Positions 55,529 to 64,000 of a stretch of 64,000 bases of DNA are shown in pieces. This stretch comes from a gamma proteobacterium HdN1 (GTDB taxonomy: Bacteria; Pseudomonadota; Gammaproteobacteria; Pseudomonadales; Ketobacteraceae), in assembly GCA_000198515.1 (NCBI GenBank), contig FP929140.1, forward strand, positions 1,524,527 to 1,588,526, given 5' to 3'. Both the position numbers and the translations under genes were made by a program. Numbering within the stretch: the first letter of the stretch is position 1; every line of letters starts with the position of its first letter. The notes under the pieces are model-generated. The model ran no database searches. It worked only from the letters and a program-made list of their open reading frames with translations, and was not told the origin of the DNA.

Positions 55529-56931
55529 CAGGGCGGGCGAACGCGATGCAGTCGATGGCATTTTTGCGGCTTATACTCATCATTATAGTGGGCCTTGGTG
55601 GTGTGCGCTTGGCTTGCGCCTCAGATGCAACGTTCTCTCATGGCCGATTTGAGAATGTAAGGGTATTCATGCCAGAACGCACCGTCACTAGCGTCGCGAT
55701 CTATATTTCAGATCCCGCCGGCTGGAAGGCGCAAGATACCGAAAGCGTCCAAGCCTTACAGAATTCGGGGAGTATGGTGATTGCACTGGATAGCACGCAG
55801 TTTTTTAAGGTTTTGGCATCCGACGATGGCGACTGTGAATTTCCGGATGGTGATATTGATAACTTGAGCCGGTACCTGCAGGCCTATTTTAAGCTGCCAA
55901 GCTATCATCAGCCGTTGATTGTGGGCGTTCATTCAGGAGCCGCGCTCGCATTTGCGATTACATCACAAGCGCCAGTGGATACGTTTTCCGGCTTGATTAC
56001 CGATGGCTTTTGTAAGGAGCTCACGCTACAGAAACCAATCTGCACAGGTGAAGGGCTTATGTTTTCTGGCGTAACCAACGCCAAAACGCATACCATTCTG
56101 AATACTTCTAGGCTCCGCGTGCCGTGGATTTCGCTGACGGATACAGCTACAGCGGATGCGTGTGTGCGCCAATCCGCCGCAGATTTTCAGCAGCTACAAA
56201 TGCCGCTCGCAATAAGCGCCGGTGAACGGTCGGCGGGTACGCAATCTGCACGTTTACTGGAAGGCTATCAACAGCTTGCAAAACGTGGGGTCGGCACCGC
56301 GCAGAGCGCGCCATCCTCGCTTGAGGATCTGCCATTGGTGCCAATGCCAGTGAGCAACAGCCGCCCATCTTATATGGCAATTTTTATTTCTGGGGATGGT
56401 GGCTGGGCAGGTCTGGATAAAGGGATTGCCGAAGGGCTGGTGGCGCGCGGAGTGCCGGTCGTGGGTTGGGATTCTTTGCGATATTTTTGGACACCTCGCA
56501 CGCCGGAGAGCTTGGCCGCAGATGCGGAACGTGTCCTCTCGTACTACCAAACGCGATGGGGTGCGGAAAAGGTAATGCTGATCGGTTATTCACAGGGCGC
56601 GAATGTCCTGCCGTTTCTGCTCAATCGGCTAAGCCCTGAAACTCGGGAAAAAGTAGGGCTTGCTGTGATGATGGGAATTGAAGAAGAAGCCAGTTTCGAA
56701 TTCCATTTAAGCAATTGGGTTGGGCGAAGTGAAGGCTTGGCCGTCGCTCCTGAAATCAGCAAATTCGCACAGGTAAAAGCCGTATGCTTTTACGGCGAAG
56801 ATGACGATGAATCCGCCTGTCCGCTCCTAGATCGTACTAAAATAAAAATCATAAAGCTGGAAGGCGGCCACCATTTTGACGGTGGCTTCGATGCGCTGGC
56901 TCAGCGAATTTTGAGTGAGCGCACGCTTTAA
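55525..56931 (+). CDS. acvB: AcvB/VirJ-type lysyl-phosphatidylglycerol hydrolase
   Basis: The 468-residue protein has a Sec signal (cleavage after ACA near residue 36), an N-terminal VirJ-like domain, and a C-terminal alpha/beta hydrolase with SGDGGWAGLDKGIA and the nucleophile elbow GYSQGAN. In Agrobacterium AcvB hydrolyses lysyl-phosphatidylglycerol made by LpiA, in the periplasm. The same gene order and the four-base GTGA overlap with mprF support that role here. Only the first half differs from short VirJ proteins. Confidence 0.92.
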   Translation: MTGRANAMQSMAFLRLILIIIVGLGGVRLACASDATFSHGRFENVRVFMPERTVTSVAIYISDPAGWKAQDTESVQALQNSGSMVIALDSTQFFKVLASDDGDCEFPDGDIDNLSRYLQAYFKLPSYHQPLIVGVHSGAALAFAITSQAPVDTFSGLITDGFCKELTLQKPICTGEGLMFSGVTNAKTHTILNTSRLRVPWISLTDTATADACVRQSAADFQQLQMPLAISAGERSAGTQSARLLEGYQQLAKRGVGTAQSAPSSLEDLPLVPMPVSNSRPSYMAIFISGDGGWAGLDKGIAEGLVARGVPVVGWDSLRYFWTPRTPESLAADAERVLSYYQTRWGAEKVMLIGYSQGANVLPFLLNRLSPETREKVGLAVMMGIEEEASFEFHLSNWVGRSEGLAVAPEISKFAQVKAVCFYGEDDDESACPLLDRTKIKIIKLEGGHHFDGGFDALAQRILSERTL

Positions 56932-57087
56932 TACGACGTTAATACAGTGACGTTAATACAGTGGCGTTGCTACAACGGCGTTTGGTGCGCGAACGTGATT
57001 TCGGATTCTTATTAATACAAACGTAATACAAATGCTAACGCACTGTTAGCTGAACAACTGATGAACGACAATTTAATCGGATAATAT

Positions 57088-58701
57088 ATGCAGCGCCGTA
57101 TCTTTGTTAAATCAATGGTTCTACTCGCGGCCATGCCTGCTGTTTCTCAAGCTGGATTTTTGGGAAGCTCACGCTCCAATGAAGCCAAAGAGCATGCGTT
57201 CGATTATGCCTGGCTCAAAGGTGAGGCTCGTACTTTGGCCAGCCAGCCGTTTCAACCGCATACTGGGGAAGTACCGGACGTGCTTGCTGCACTGGATTGG
57301 GATTCCTATCAAGCGATCCGTTTTAGGCCAGAGCACGCGTTATGGGCAGATGAAGACTTACCCTTCCAGATCCAATTCTTTCATCTAGGGCGCGGTTTTC
57401 GGGACCCAGTACACATGTACGAAGTGGTTGACGGCAAAGCGCGCCCAATTCTCTATGATCCGGAAATGTTCACTTATGAGAACACTGGAATTCGGCCTCG
57501 GAGCCTGCCGAATGATTTAGGGTTCGCCGGTTTTCGCGTTCAGTTTTATACCGACTGGGTATCGGATGTTGCGGCCTTCCTTGGAGCGAGCTACTTTCGC
57601 GCCGTCGGCGGTGAAAAGCAGTACGGCCTTTCCGCACGTGGCCTTGCAATTGACTGCGGCATGTCGCGGCCGGAAGAGTTTCCCGTATTTCGTGCGTGGT
57701 GGTTAGAGCGCCCACGTAAGGGAATTGAAACCCTAATCGTACACGCGCTTCTGGATTCGCCCAGCATTACCGGCGCGTATCGTTTTGAAATTCATCCCGG
57801 TGCGACGCTCACGATGGATGTTGATGCCGCACTCTACCCGCGCAAGCCCATCGAACGGCTCGGAATCGCTCCGATTACCAGCATGTATCAAACCGGTGAG
57901 AACGATCGGCGCATGGCCAACGACTGGCGGCCAGAGATACACGATAGCGATGGTTTGGCGATGTATTCTGGCAACGGCGAGAATTTGTGGCGCCCGCTTA
58001 CCAACCCAACGAGTGTACGGGTCAATTCTTATTTCGACGAAAATCCGCAAGGATTTGCTTTGGAACAGCGAGATCGGAATTTCGACCACTATCAGGACGA
58101 CGGCGTGTTTTACGAGAAGCGCCCGCATCTTTGGGTTGAACCAAAGCCGCTGTCCAATCGAGGTTGGGGCAAGGGCGCCGTTCAGTTGGTAGAGATTCCC
58201 ACGGTCGATGAAACCTTTGACAATATCGTCACTTTCTGGAACCCCGCAGAAGCGCCGCAACCCGGGCAGGAATTGCTGTATAGCTACCGCCTGTATTGGG
58301 GGGAAGAAACCGCCCCGCTTCCTTCGCGCGCGCGCGTTGTCAATACCTTTACCGGCATTGGTGGCATCATCGGCCGGCCACGGAAATACTTCTCTTGGCG
58401 CTTCGCCGTTGATTTTGTGGGCGGCGTGATTCCAATGCTACGTGAAGGCGCTTTGGTGGAAGCGGTAGTTTCAAGCTCTCGCGGTGAAATCGAGATTGTA
58501 TCGGCGCGCCCACAGCGAGAGATTGGCGGGATGCGGGCGATGTTTGATTTGAAGCTCACCGATGAAACCACCGAGCCGATTAACTTAAGGCTGTTTTTGC
58601 GAGTAAAAGGGCAGGTGATTAGCGAAACCTGGATCTATCAGTACACGCCGCCCACGCTTGCAAGCCGTAAAGCTTGGTTGGAATCATCGCGGCCAGCTTA
58701 G
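57088..58701 (+). CDS. opgD: Periplasmic glucan biosynthesis protein OpgD
   Basis: The 537-residue protein has a Tat-like leader (QRRIFVKS followed by a hydrophobic stretch), as in E. coli OpgD, and the MdoG-family core: YQAIRFRPEHALW, FLGASYFRAVGGEKQYGLSARGLAID, PITSMYQTGENDR, EIHDSDGLAMYSGNGENLWRPL and NFDHYQDDGVFYEKRPHLWVEP (key parts). It works on the osmoregulated periplasmic glucan backbone. It lies upstream of a second MdoG-family gene and opgH. Confidence 0.93.
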   Translation: MQRRIFVKSMVLLAAMPAVSQAGFLGSSRSNEAKEHAFDYAWLKGEARTLASQPFQPHTGEVPDVLAALDWDSYQAIRFRPEHALWADEDLPFQIQFFHLGRGFRDPVHMYEVVDGKARPILYDPEMFTYENTGIRPRSLPNDLGFAGFRVQFYTDWVSDVAAFLGASYFRAVGGEKQYGLSARGLAIDCGMSRPEEFPVFRAWWLERPRKGIETLIVHALLDSPSITGAYRFEIHPGATLTMDVDAALYPRKPIERLGIAPITSMYQTGENDRRMANDWRPEIHDSDGLAMYSGNGENLWRPLTNPTSVRVNSYFDENPQGFALEQRDRNFDHYQDDGVFYEKRPHLWVEPKPLSNRGWGKGAVQLVEIPTVDETFDNIVTFWNPAEAPQPGQELLYSYRLYWGEETAPLPSRARVVNTFTGIGGIIGRPRKYFSWRFAVDFVGGVIPMLREGALVEAVVSSSRGEIEIVSARPQREIGGMRAMFDLKLTDETTEPINLRLFLRVKGQVISETWIYQYTPPTLASRKAWLESSRPA

Positions 58702-58860
58702 TTGTATGGTTTGTGTGGGCTTTTTTCTTGCCGTAATCACTGCGGTTTTGCGGCGTTGTGCGATAATTTAGCCATCCTCTGGTTCTTCGGCGGGTTGCGC
58801 CTATTGCGTGCAATGCCTATCAACGTAAAGTGCCAATTTTTTTCAGGAATAGATTCCCTC

Positions 58861-60639
58861 ATGCACAGACTGCTCGTTTGCCTGTTATTGGCAGTATCGT
58901 GTCCTTCCGTATCCATGGCCGCGCCTGCTGCTTCGGATTCTAATGTCAAAGGGCTTTCGCCCGCTGCGCAGGCCGAGCCTTCAAATGCAACGGCGAGCGC
59001 GGCCGCAACTCCAAAAGCGGCTACGGCGCCAAAAGCAGCCGCTGCTTCAAAAGAAGCCACAGCTCCAAAAGCAGCTGCGGCCAATCATGAAAGCGCTTAT
59101 TCTGCGGCGCCTGCATCTGCAAAAGAAAAGGCAAAGGCAGAAAAGCCTACGCCAAAAGCGGCCCCTGTGTTTGGCCTTAAAGACGTTGTAGAGAAGGCAC
59201 GCGTGTTAGCAGAACAGCCTTATCAGGCGCCGGATGAAATCCCGAATTTCATGCGGGAGCTTTCCTACACGCAGTATCAGGACATTCGTTTTAAGCCGGA
59301 AAAAAGCCTTTGGCGCGAGCGTAAATCCAGATTTCAAGTCATGATGGTGCCACCAGGTTTGTTCTACACCCATGCGGTGCGCCTCAATGAGGTACTCGGC
59401 ACAAAGGTGAAACCGATTGCCTTCGAGAAGGATCATTTTTCGCTTACCGACCAAGAACTCCAAAAGCTGCTGCCACCCGATCTGGGCTATGCGGGTTTTA
59501 AGCTTACCTTTCCGTTCAGCTCCGCAAGCGCGCAAAATCAGTTTTTAGTGTTTGCTGGTGCAAGCTATTTTCGCGGAGTTGGCAAGCCCAATGGCTTCGG
59601 GCTTTCGGCGCGTGGTATTGCCGTAGATACCGGCTTGCCGAGCGGCGAGCAGTTTCCATCCTTTGTCGAGTTCTGGCTGGTGCGACCCGCACCGATGGCG
59701 AAGGATGTAACGCTTTACGGCCTCTTGGATGGCCCCGCACTCAGCGGCGCATATCAGTTTCAAATTACGCCCGGTGAAAGCACTCGCGTAAAAGTGCAGG
59801 CCGTCTTATTCCCGCGCACAAACATCAAAATGCTGGGCATTGCGCCACTTACGAGCATGTATTATTACGGGGAAAATTCCGCGCGTCCGCGTGGCCAGTG
59901 GCGTGGAGAGGTGCATGATTCCGATGGTCTGCTGATACACAATGGCGGGAGCGGTGAGTGGCTCTGGCGCCCGTTGATCAACCCTGCGGTGCTTAGTATC
60001 GACTATTTTAATACGCAAGATGTGCGTGGTTTTGGCGTTCTGCAGCGCGACACTCACTTTGATCATTATAACGATCTGGAAGCGCTCTACCACAAGCGGC
60101 CAAGCGCTTGGGTTGTCCCAGAGAATAACTGGGGGCCTGGGGACGTTGTTCTTGTGCAGCTTCCTACCGCAGATGAAACCAATGACAATGTCGTAGCATT
60201 TTGGACGCCACGCCAGCCGCCTGCCGTTGGCCAGCCTTATCAGATTGGTTATACCCTCTCGTTTGGTAGCGCAGGCTTGCCGCAAGAACCATTGGGGCAT
60301 ACCGTTGCCACGCATGTGGGTAGCGGCAATGCAAGCGGTGGTGGGCGCGTTGCGGGGGCGTATCGCATCGTCGTGGATTTTGTGGGTGGCGGATTGGCGC
60401 GGGTTCCCAAAGACGCAGGAGTGACCGCATCGGTTTCGGCTCAATCGCAAGGCGAGATTGTCGAGCATTACGTTGAGTACAACGCACAGCAAAAAACTTG
60501 GCGGCTTTCCATGCTGGCAAAACCCGCTGAAGACCAACCGCTGGATGTTCGGGCATATTTGACGCTTGGCGGCGATACGCTTACCGAAACATGGACGTAC
60601 CATCTGGCCCCACAGAACGATATTGAAGATCCAAAATAG
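58861..60639 (+). CDS. opgG: Periplasmic glucan biosynthesis protein OpgG
   Basis: The 592-residue protein has a Sec signal (cleavage after SMA near residue 20), a long Ala/Lys/Pro-rich low-complexity linker (about 25-95), and the MdoG domain: YQDIRFKPEKSLWRERKS, FAGASYFRGVGKPNGFGLSARGIAVDTG, APLTSMYYYGENSAR, VHDSDGLLIHNGGSGEWLWRPL and ADETNDNVVAFWTP (key parts). It is needed for beta-1,6 branching or backbone formation of periplasmic glucans. The ATG at 58861 is chosen because it gives the signal peptide; a longer frame exists. Confidence 0.94.
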   Translation: MHRLLVCLLLAVSCPSVSMAAPAASDSNVKGLSPAAQAEPSNATASAAATPKAATAPKAAAASKEATAPKAAAANHESAYSAAPASAKEKAKAEKPTPKAAPVFGLKDVVEKARVLAEQPYQAPDEIPNFMRELSYTQYQDIRFKPEKSLWRERKSRFQVMMVPPGLFYTHAVRLNEVLGTKVKPIAFEKDHFSLTDQELQKLLPPDLGYAGFKLTFPFSSASAQNQFLVFAGASYFRGVGKPNGFGLSARGIAVDTGLPSGEQFPSFVEFWLVRPAPMAKDVTLYGLLDGPALSGAYQFQITPGESTRVKVQAVLFPRTNIKMLGIAPLTSMYYYGENSARPRGQWRGEVHDSDGLLIHNGGSGEWLWRPLINPAVLSIDYFNTQDVRGFGVLQRDTHFDHYNDLEALYHKRPSAWVVPENNWGPGDVVLVQLPTADETNDNVVAFWTPRQPPAVGQPYQIGYTLSFGSAGLPQEPLGHTVATHVGSGNASGGGRVAGAYRIVVDFVGGGLARVPKDAGVTASVSAQSQGEIVEHYVEYNAQQKTWRLSMLAKPAEDQPLDVRAYLTLGGDTLTETWTYHLAPQNDIEDPK

Positions 60640-60693
60640 TATTGAAGATCCAAAGTATTGAAGATCCAAAATAGTATTGAAGACGCAAAGTAG
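60621..60693. repeat. Tandem repeat at the 3' end of opgG
   Basis: Four units of tattgaagatccaaaatag (19, 16, 19 and 19 bp; starts 60621, 60640, 60656, 60675). The first contains the opgG stop codon. Confidence 0.85.
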
Positions 60694-60760
60694 TCTGGAG
60701 CCAATACAGCGATCATGAGAAACGCAGGAGACAATTCGCTTCAACAGCGGATGAATAGAG

Positions 60761-61012
60761 ATGAATAAAACAGATGCCGAGCAAGCTTTGGGGCGTGTGC
60801 TTGCCTATTTGTGTGCATTAGGGATGCCTGTAAATCGCGAGTTAGAGCTCATTGCCTTAAGGCTGGTGGTTGAAGCTTTTGAGAGTGGTGCGCCTGACCT
60901 TTATCGTTATGTTATGGAGCTATTGCCGCAGCGTTTTCAATTGCCACCCTTGACCCTGCCTCACGCAACGCCTCCCATTCATCGTGGCAGCATCGGCTAT
61001 GGGGCAGAGTGA
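60761..61012 (+). CDS. Small hypothetical protein between opgG and opgH
   Basis: The 83-residue product (MNKTDAEQALGRVLAYLCALG onward) is helical in the first 55 residues and ends in a Pro/His-rich tail. There is no signal peptide. It sits one base before opgH in the operon, which suggests a role in glucan synthesis or its regulation. No family recognised. Its stop is just upstream of the opgH ATG, so coupling is likely. Confidence 0.6.
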   Translation: MNKTDAEQALGRVLAYLCALGMPVNRELELIALRLVVEAFESGAPDLYRYVMELLPQRFQLPPLTLPHATPPIHRGSIGYGAE

Positions 61013-61013
61013 T

Positions 61014-63173
61014 ATGGATATAACACAAAGCAGTATGAAACCGAGCGCTATGAGCTTGGCCGAAGCAGACCGAGGCACGCTCTTTCCTAACGCGGGGCGC
61101 CCGTGGCGTATGCGTGCCATGATCCGGCGTTTTTTGCTTACCGCATTAGTGTTGTCGCAAGCTACGCTCGGCACTCATTATGCGCTTGCCGTGTTGCCTT
61201 ACCACGGAGGTGACGCGCTTGAAATCGCGCTAGCCGCATTGTTTGCGCTCCTTTTTACTTGGATTTCCATTGGTTTTTGGTTTGCAATTTATGGATTCTT
61301 TCTGCGGCGGATGGGGGGCGATTCACTTTCATTATGGAAGCGTCACCACAAGAATCTTCATCTTGCGCCAATGGCACGTACCGCGATCGTTATGCCGATT
61401 TATCATGAACCTGTTGAGCGTACTTTAGGGGGATTGCGGGCCGTTTATCTGTCTCTAAAAGAAGCAGGAATGATTGAACACTTTGATTTCTTTATTTGTT
61501 CGGATAGCCGGAACCCAGACATCTGGCTGTCGGAACAGGCGACATGGTACAAACTTTGCCAAGAACTGGGCGCAGAAGGAAAATTATTTTATCGTCGCAG
61601 ATCGCTCAATATGCGCTATAAAAGTGGAAATATCGCCGATTTTTTGCGCCGCTGGGGGCGCAACTATACCTATACGGTAGTGCTGGATGCGGATAGTTTG
61701 ATGGATGGGCGCACCTTGGTTGATATGGTGCGATTGATGGAATTAGAGCCGCGCGTTGGTATTTTGCAAACCGGCCCAACCTTGATCAATGGGAAATCGC
61801 TGTTTGCGCGCGTGCAACAGTTTGCAAGCCAAGTCTATGGGCCGCTTTTTACCGTGGGGCTTGCCGCTTTGCAATTGGGGGAGGCCGCCTATTGGGGGCA
61901 TAACGCGATTATTCGAACCCAGTTGTTTATGCGGCACTGCGGTTTGCGCCAATTGAGCGGGCCGGGAATTTTCGGTGGCCCCATTCTAAGCCATGATTTT
62001 GTCGAAGCGGCCTATATGGGGCGTGCAGGCTATGAAACCTGGCTTGAACCTGCGCTGAGCGGCTCCTATGAGGAATCCCCGCCGACCTTGGTCGATGATC
62101 TTACCCGCGATAAGCGCTGGGCAAAGGGCAATTTGCAACATTTATGGTTGTTGCTGTTTGAGCCGAAACTGAGATTTGCGCACAGAATGGCATTTTTGAA
62201 TGGCGTAATGTCTTATTGCGCCTCTCCGTTGTGGCTGATTTTTCTAGGTTTGTCCACCGTTGAAGTTGCGCGTTTGGTGTTGCAGCCTATCAACTACTTT
62301 CCAAGCGAACATAGCTTGTTCCCAACGTGGCCAGAGTGGCATCCGGAAACGGCTATTATGCTAGCGGTATCGACAGGGATTTTATTGTTTTTGCCGAAAT
62401 TATTGGCGTTTCTCGATATTCTGTTCATGTGGCGCCAAAAGGCGTTTGGTGGATTTTTCAGATTGTTCGCCAGCATCTTGCTTGAAATCGTAACGTCCAT
62501 CTTAATGGCTCCGATACGAATGCTCTCTCACACGCGCTATGTGATTGAAGCCTTGCTGAACGTAAATCTGGCATGGGCAGGTCAGAATCGCACCCAGGAA
62601 ACCGGTTGGTGGGCTGCATTCAAAGCCCAGGGGATTGGTAGTTTATCGGCTTTGGCGTGGGCGGGGTTTGCGTTCTGGCTGGACGAGATGTTTTTTCTCT
62701 GGTCGCTGCCGGTCGCGATTCCGCTCATTTTTGCGGCGCCAATATCGGTGATCATGAGCCGCGCTGGGGTTGGCCTCCGAGCAAAGCGGTTGGGCTTGCT
62801 GATTACACCCGAGGAGCGCTACGGCAATACGCTTGTTGAGACGGTAGAAAAAATGCCCTTCACAGATTCAAGCCAGCCGCGTTCGGCGTTTGTGCAGGCG
62901 GTGGTTGATCCGGTCATGAACTATGTGCATGGCTCGCTTGCCGTTCGAGATAAGGCTTCTGTGCGAATCAACAAGGCAGGTATCAAGCAGGGGCGTTTGC
63001 AGCAGCTTCGTGTTCGCTGTTTGGAGGAAGGGCCGAGCGGTCTGACCAGCAAAGAGTTGAGCATGCTAGCTTTGGATAGAGATTCCTTGCAATGGTTGCA
63101 CGAAATGGCCTGGCGCGCACAGCCCGAAAGTTTCTGGGGTGATGCCGCAATGCGGTGCGCGCGAACGCCTTAA
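61014..63173 (+). CDS. opgH: Glucan glucosyltransferase OpgH
   Basis: The 719-residue inner-membrane GT2 enzyme polymerises glucose from UDP-glucose into the linear beta-1,2 glucan backbone. Motifs are TAIVMPIYHEPVERT, FFICSDSRNPDIW, VVLDADSLMDGRTL (DxD), GPGIFGGPILSHDFVEAA and TRDKRWAKGNLQHLWLL (RW motif). About eight membrane helices flank the domain. Start choice: an ATG at 61014 two bases after the small gene's stop; GTG 60984 and ATG 60999 are alternatives. E. coli OpgH also couples size to UDP-glucose by binding FtsZ; whether that holds here is unknown. Confidence 0.95.
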   Translation: MDITQSSMKPSAMSLAEADRGTLFPNAGRPWRMRAMIRRFLLTALVLSQATLGTHYALAVLPYHGGDALEIALAALFALLFTWISIGFWFAIYGFFLRRMGGDSLSLWKRHHKNLHLAPMARTAIVMPIYHEPVERTLGGLRAVYLSLKEAGMIEHFDFFICSDSRNPDIWLSEQATWYKLCQELGAEGKLFYRRRSLNMRYKSGNIADFLRRWGRNYTYTVVLDADSLMDGRTLVDMVRLMELEPRVGILQTGPTLINGKSLFARVQQFASQVYGPLFTVGLAALQLGEAAYWGHNAIIRTQLFMRHCGLRQLSGPGIFGGPILSHDFVEAAYMGRAGYETWLEPALSGSYEESPPTLVDDLTRDKRWAKGNLQHLWLLLFEPKLRFAHRMAFLNGVMSYCASPLWLIFLGLSTVEVARLVLQPINYFPSEHSLFPTWPEWHPETAIMLAVSTGILLFLPKLLAFLDILFMWRQKAFGGFFRLFASILLEIVTSILMAPIRMLSHTRYVIEALLNVNLAWAGQNRTQETGWWAAFKAQGIGSLSALAWAGFAFWLDEMFFLWSLPVAIPLIFAAPISVIMSRAGVGLRAKRLGLLITPEERYGNTLVETVEKMPFTDSSQPRSAFVQAVVDPVMNYVHGSLAVRDKASVRINKAGIKQGRLQQLRVRCLEEGPSGLTSKELSMLALDRDSLQWLHEMAWRAQPESFWGDAAMRCARTP

Positions 63174-63197
63174 ACCTTAAAGCCAAGGTCTTAAACT

Positions 63198-64000
63198 TTA
63201 GAACAGTAAGCTGTAGTCTTTTTCCAGTTGTTCAAAGGATAACGAGCCGATAAAGCGGCCGAAACTGAGCCACGCGGCAAGTCCTTTAAAGTCCGAGAAT
63301 ACTGGCGGGATAAATTTAGGTTTGGCGATGATGTCGTCTTGCATGAGTTCATAGATGATTTTGGCATCGTCCAATACGATTTTGCCTACAAACAAGAGCG
63401 GAAGCCGATCCAGCATTCCCCGCGCAACCGCCACGCGAATAAAGTTGTAGGTCAATACAAACCCTTTGATGTAGGAGATATCTTTTACAAAGGGTTTGCC
63501 CGTAGGCGTTGAGCCTCGAAAAATTCGGCTGACGATGGCGTAGCAATCTTCCGCCTCGATGCCTTTTTCGCGCAAGTAATTAAAAACATCCAGAAAATCT
63601 GCGCCATCCTCGGCTAGGGTGATGGCGCGAATACGGTTCACTAGCTTGTAGAGGCGCTTGGGGCCAGATCGAAGCGTGATGATCTCCGAAAGCACCGCGA
63701 GGCCTTCTTGTGTCACGGTAGCGGCGGGCGTGCCTTTGCTAAGAAAGGTGCAGTAAGGTTGGGCGGCTCCATTGAGCGTGGTGCCCAGATGCACCCAGCC
63801 CTCGTGTACTTCGAGAATGTCGAGATCACGTTGGTTGAACCATGAGTCCTGATTGAGCTTGATGTAATCGCTGCCGGCGGCGGCGTCTGATGCGATGCCG
63901 TCACTGATGATGACGCGCACTTGTTCTTCGGGGAATACGTTGTGGATGCGCTGTTGCAGGATTTCAACCGATTGGGCTGCACTTAGGTTGCGTGGTTCTT
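63198..64000 (-). CDS. DUF1704 (QEGLA-motif) putative zinc carboxypeptidase, 5' end missing
   Basis: The frame is open to the right edge of the window, so the N-terminus is cut off; 267 codons are visible. TQEGLAVLSE is the signature of the 'flavohemoglobin expression-modulating QEGLA motif' family. HEGWVH, upstream of it, is an HExxxH zinc-binding motif like that in the eukaryotic tyrosine carboxypeptidase MATCAP, which is in the same family. The bacterial substrate is unknown. The gene is convergent with opgH. Confidence 0.9.
   Translation of the reverse strand, partial: EPRNLSAAQSVEILQQRIHNVFPEEQVRVIISDGIASDAAAGSDYIKLNQDSWFNQRDLDILEVHEGWVHLGTTLNGAAQPYCTFLSKGTPAATVTQEGLAVLSEIITLRSGPKRLYKLVNRIRAITLAEDGADFLDVFNYLREKGIEAEDCYAIVSRIFRGSTPTGKPFVKDISYIKGFVLTYNFIRVAVARGMLDRLPLLFVGKIVLDDAKIIYELMQDDIIAKPKFIPPVFSDFKGLAAWLSFGRFIGSLSFEQLEKDYSLLF

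Overview
The window looks like chromosome of a motile gammaproteobacterium with mixed base composition. GreB, FabR, a DauA-type SulP carrier, a complete FlgF-FlgL set with the two-domain FlgJ, OpgG/OpgD/OpgH and an ImuA/ImuB/DnaE2 mutasome point there. I cannot name a genus. Genes are densely packed on both strands; no rRNA, tRNA, CRISPR array or intact transposase was seen.

Region 1 (1-4.3 kb) is the accessory part and holds the most interesting signal. After the 5' part of dauA and a remnant of a YbaK-type aminoacyl-tRNA deacylase comes a compact minus-strand operon. It has a Fur-box-like promoter, a 57-codon ORF missed by length-limited gene calling (Sec-signal-like N-terminus, last residue Asn), an MccB-like E1/ThiF adenylyltransferase, and a HIT hydrolase that overlaps it by ATGA. 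Precursor ending in Asn + MccB + HIT is the logic of a microcin C-like peptide-nucleotide 'Trojan horse' antibiotic with HIT-type self-immunity. The cassette lies between direct repeats, one of which carries a 54-bp scrap of dauA coding sequence, which suggests recent rearrangement or acquisition.

Region 2 (4.3-18.7 kb) is a mosaic of single genes: a possible lipocalin-like protein, YqhA, a MATE pump, GreB, a PAS-GGDEF-EAL protein, FabR plus a second TetR regulator that faces an EstB-like esterase across a 15-bp-arm inverted repeat, a secreted unknown, a small Rieske protein, a 7TMR-DISM adenylate/guanylate cyclase and a VapBC-type toxin-antitoxin pair.

Region 3 (18.9-29 kb) is flagellar: flgFGHIJKL behind a sigma-54-type site, then one flagellin gene with its own very good sigma-54 site. 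The proximal rod/hook genes flgBCDE are not next to it.

Region 4 (29-38.5 kb) is an acyl-CoA catabolism block (acyl-CoA synthetase, two acyl-CoA dehydrogenases, an alpha/beta hydrolase) with a ferredoxin-nitroreductase pair and two AraC-type regulators. Region 5 (38.6-49.2 kb) has a methyltransferase and an SOS mutasome that is split: dnaE2-imuB and imuA are about 4.3 kb apart, each with a LexA-like box, with a phosphate transport pair (DUF47-Pit), a chemoreceptor and a Tsx-like porin between. Region 6 (49.3-64 kb) is envelope-centred: a large hybrid histidine kinase, mprF-acvB (aminoacyl-phosphatidylglycerol synthesis and turnover), opgD-opgG-orf83-opgH (osmoregulated periplasmic glucans) and a 5'-truncated DUF1704 putative carboxypeptidase.
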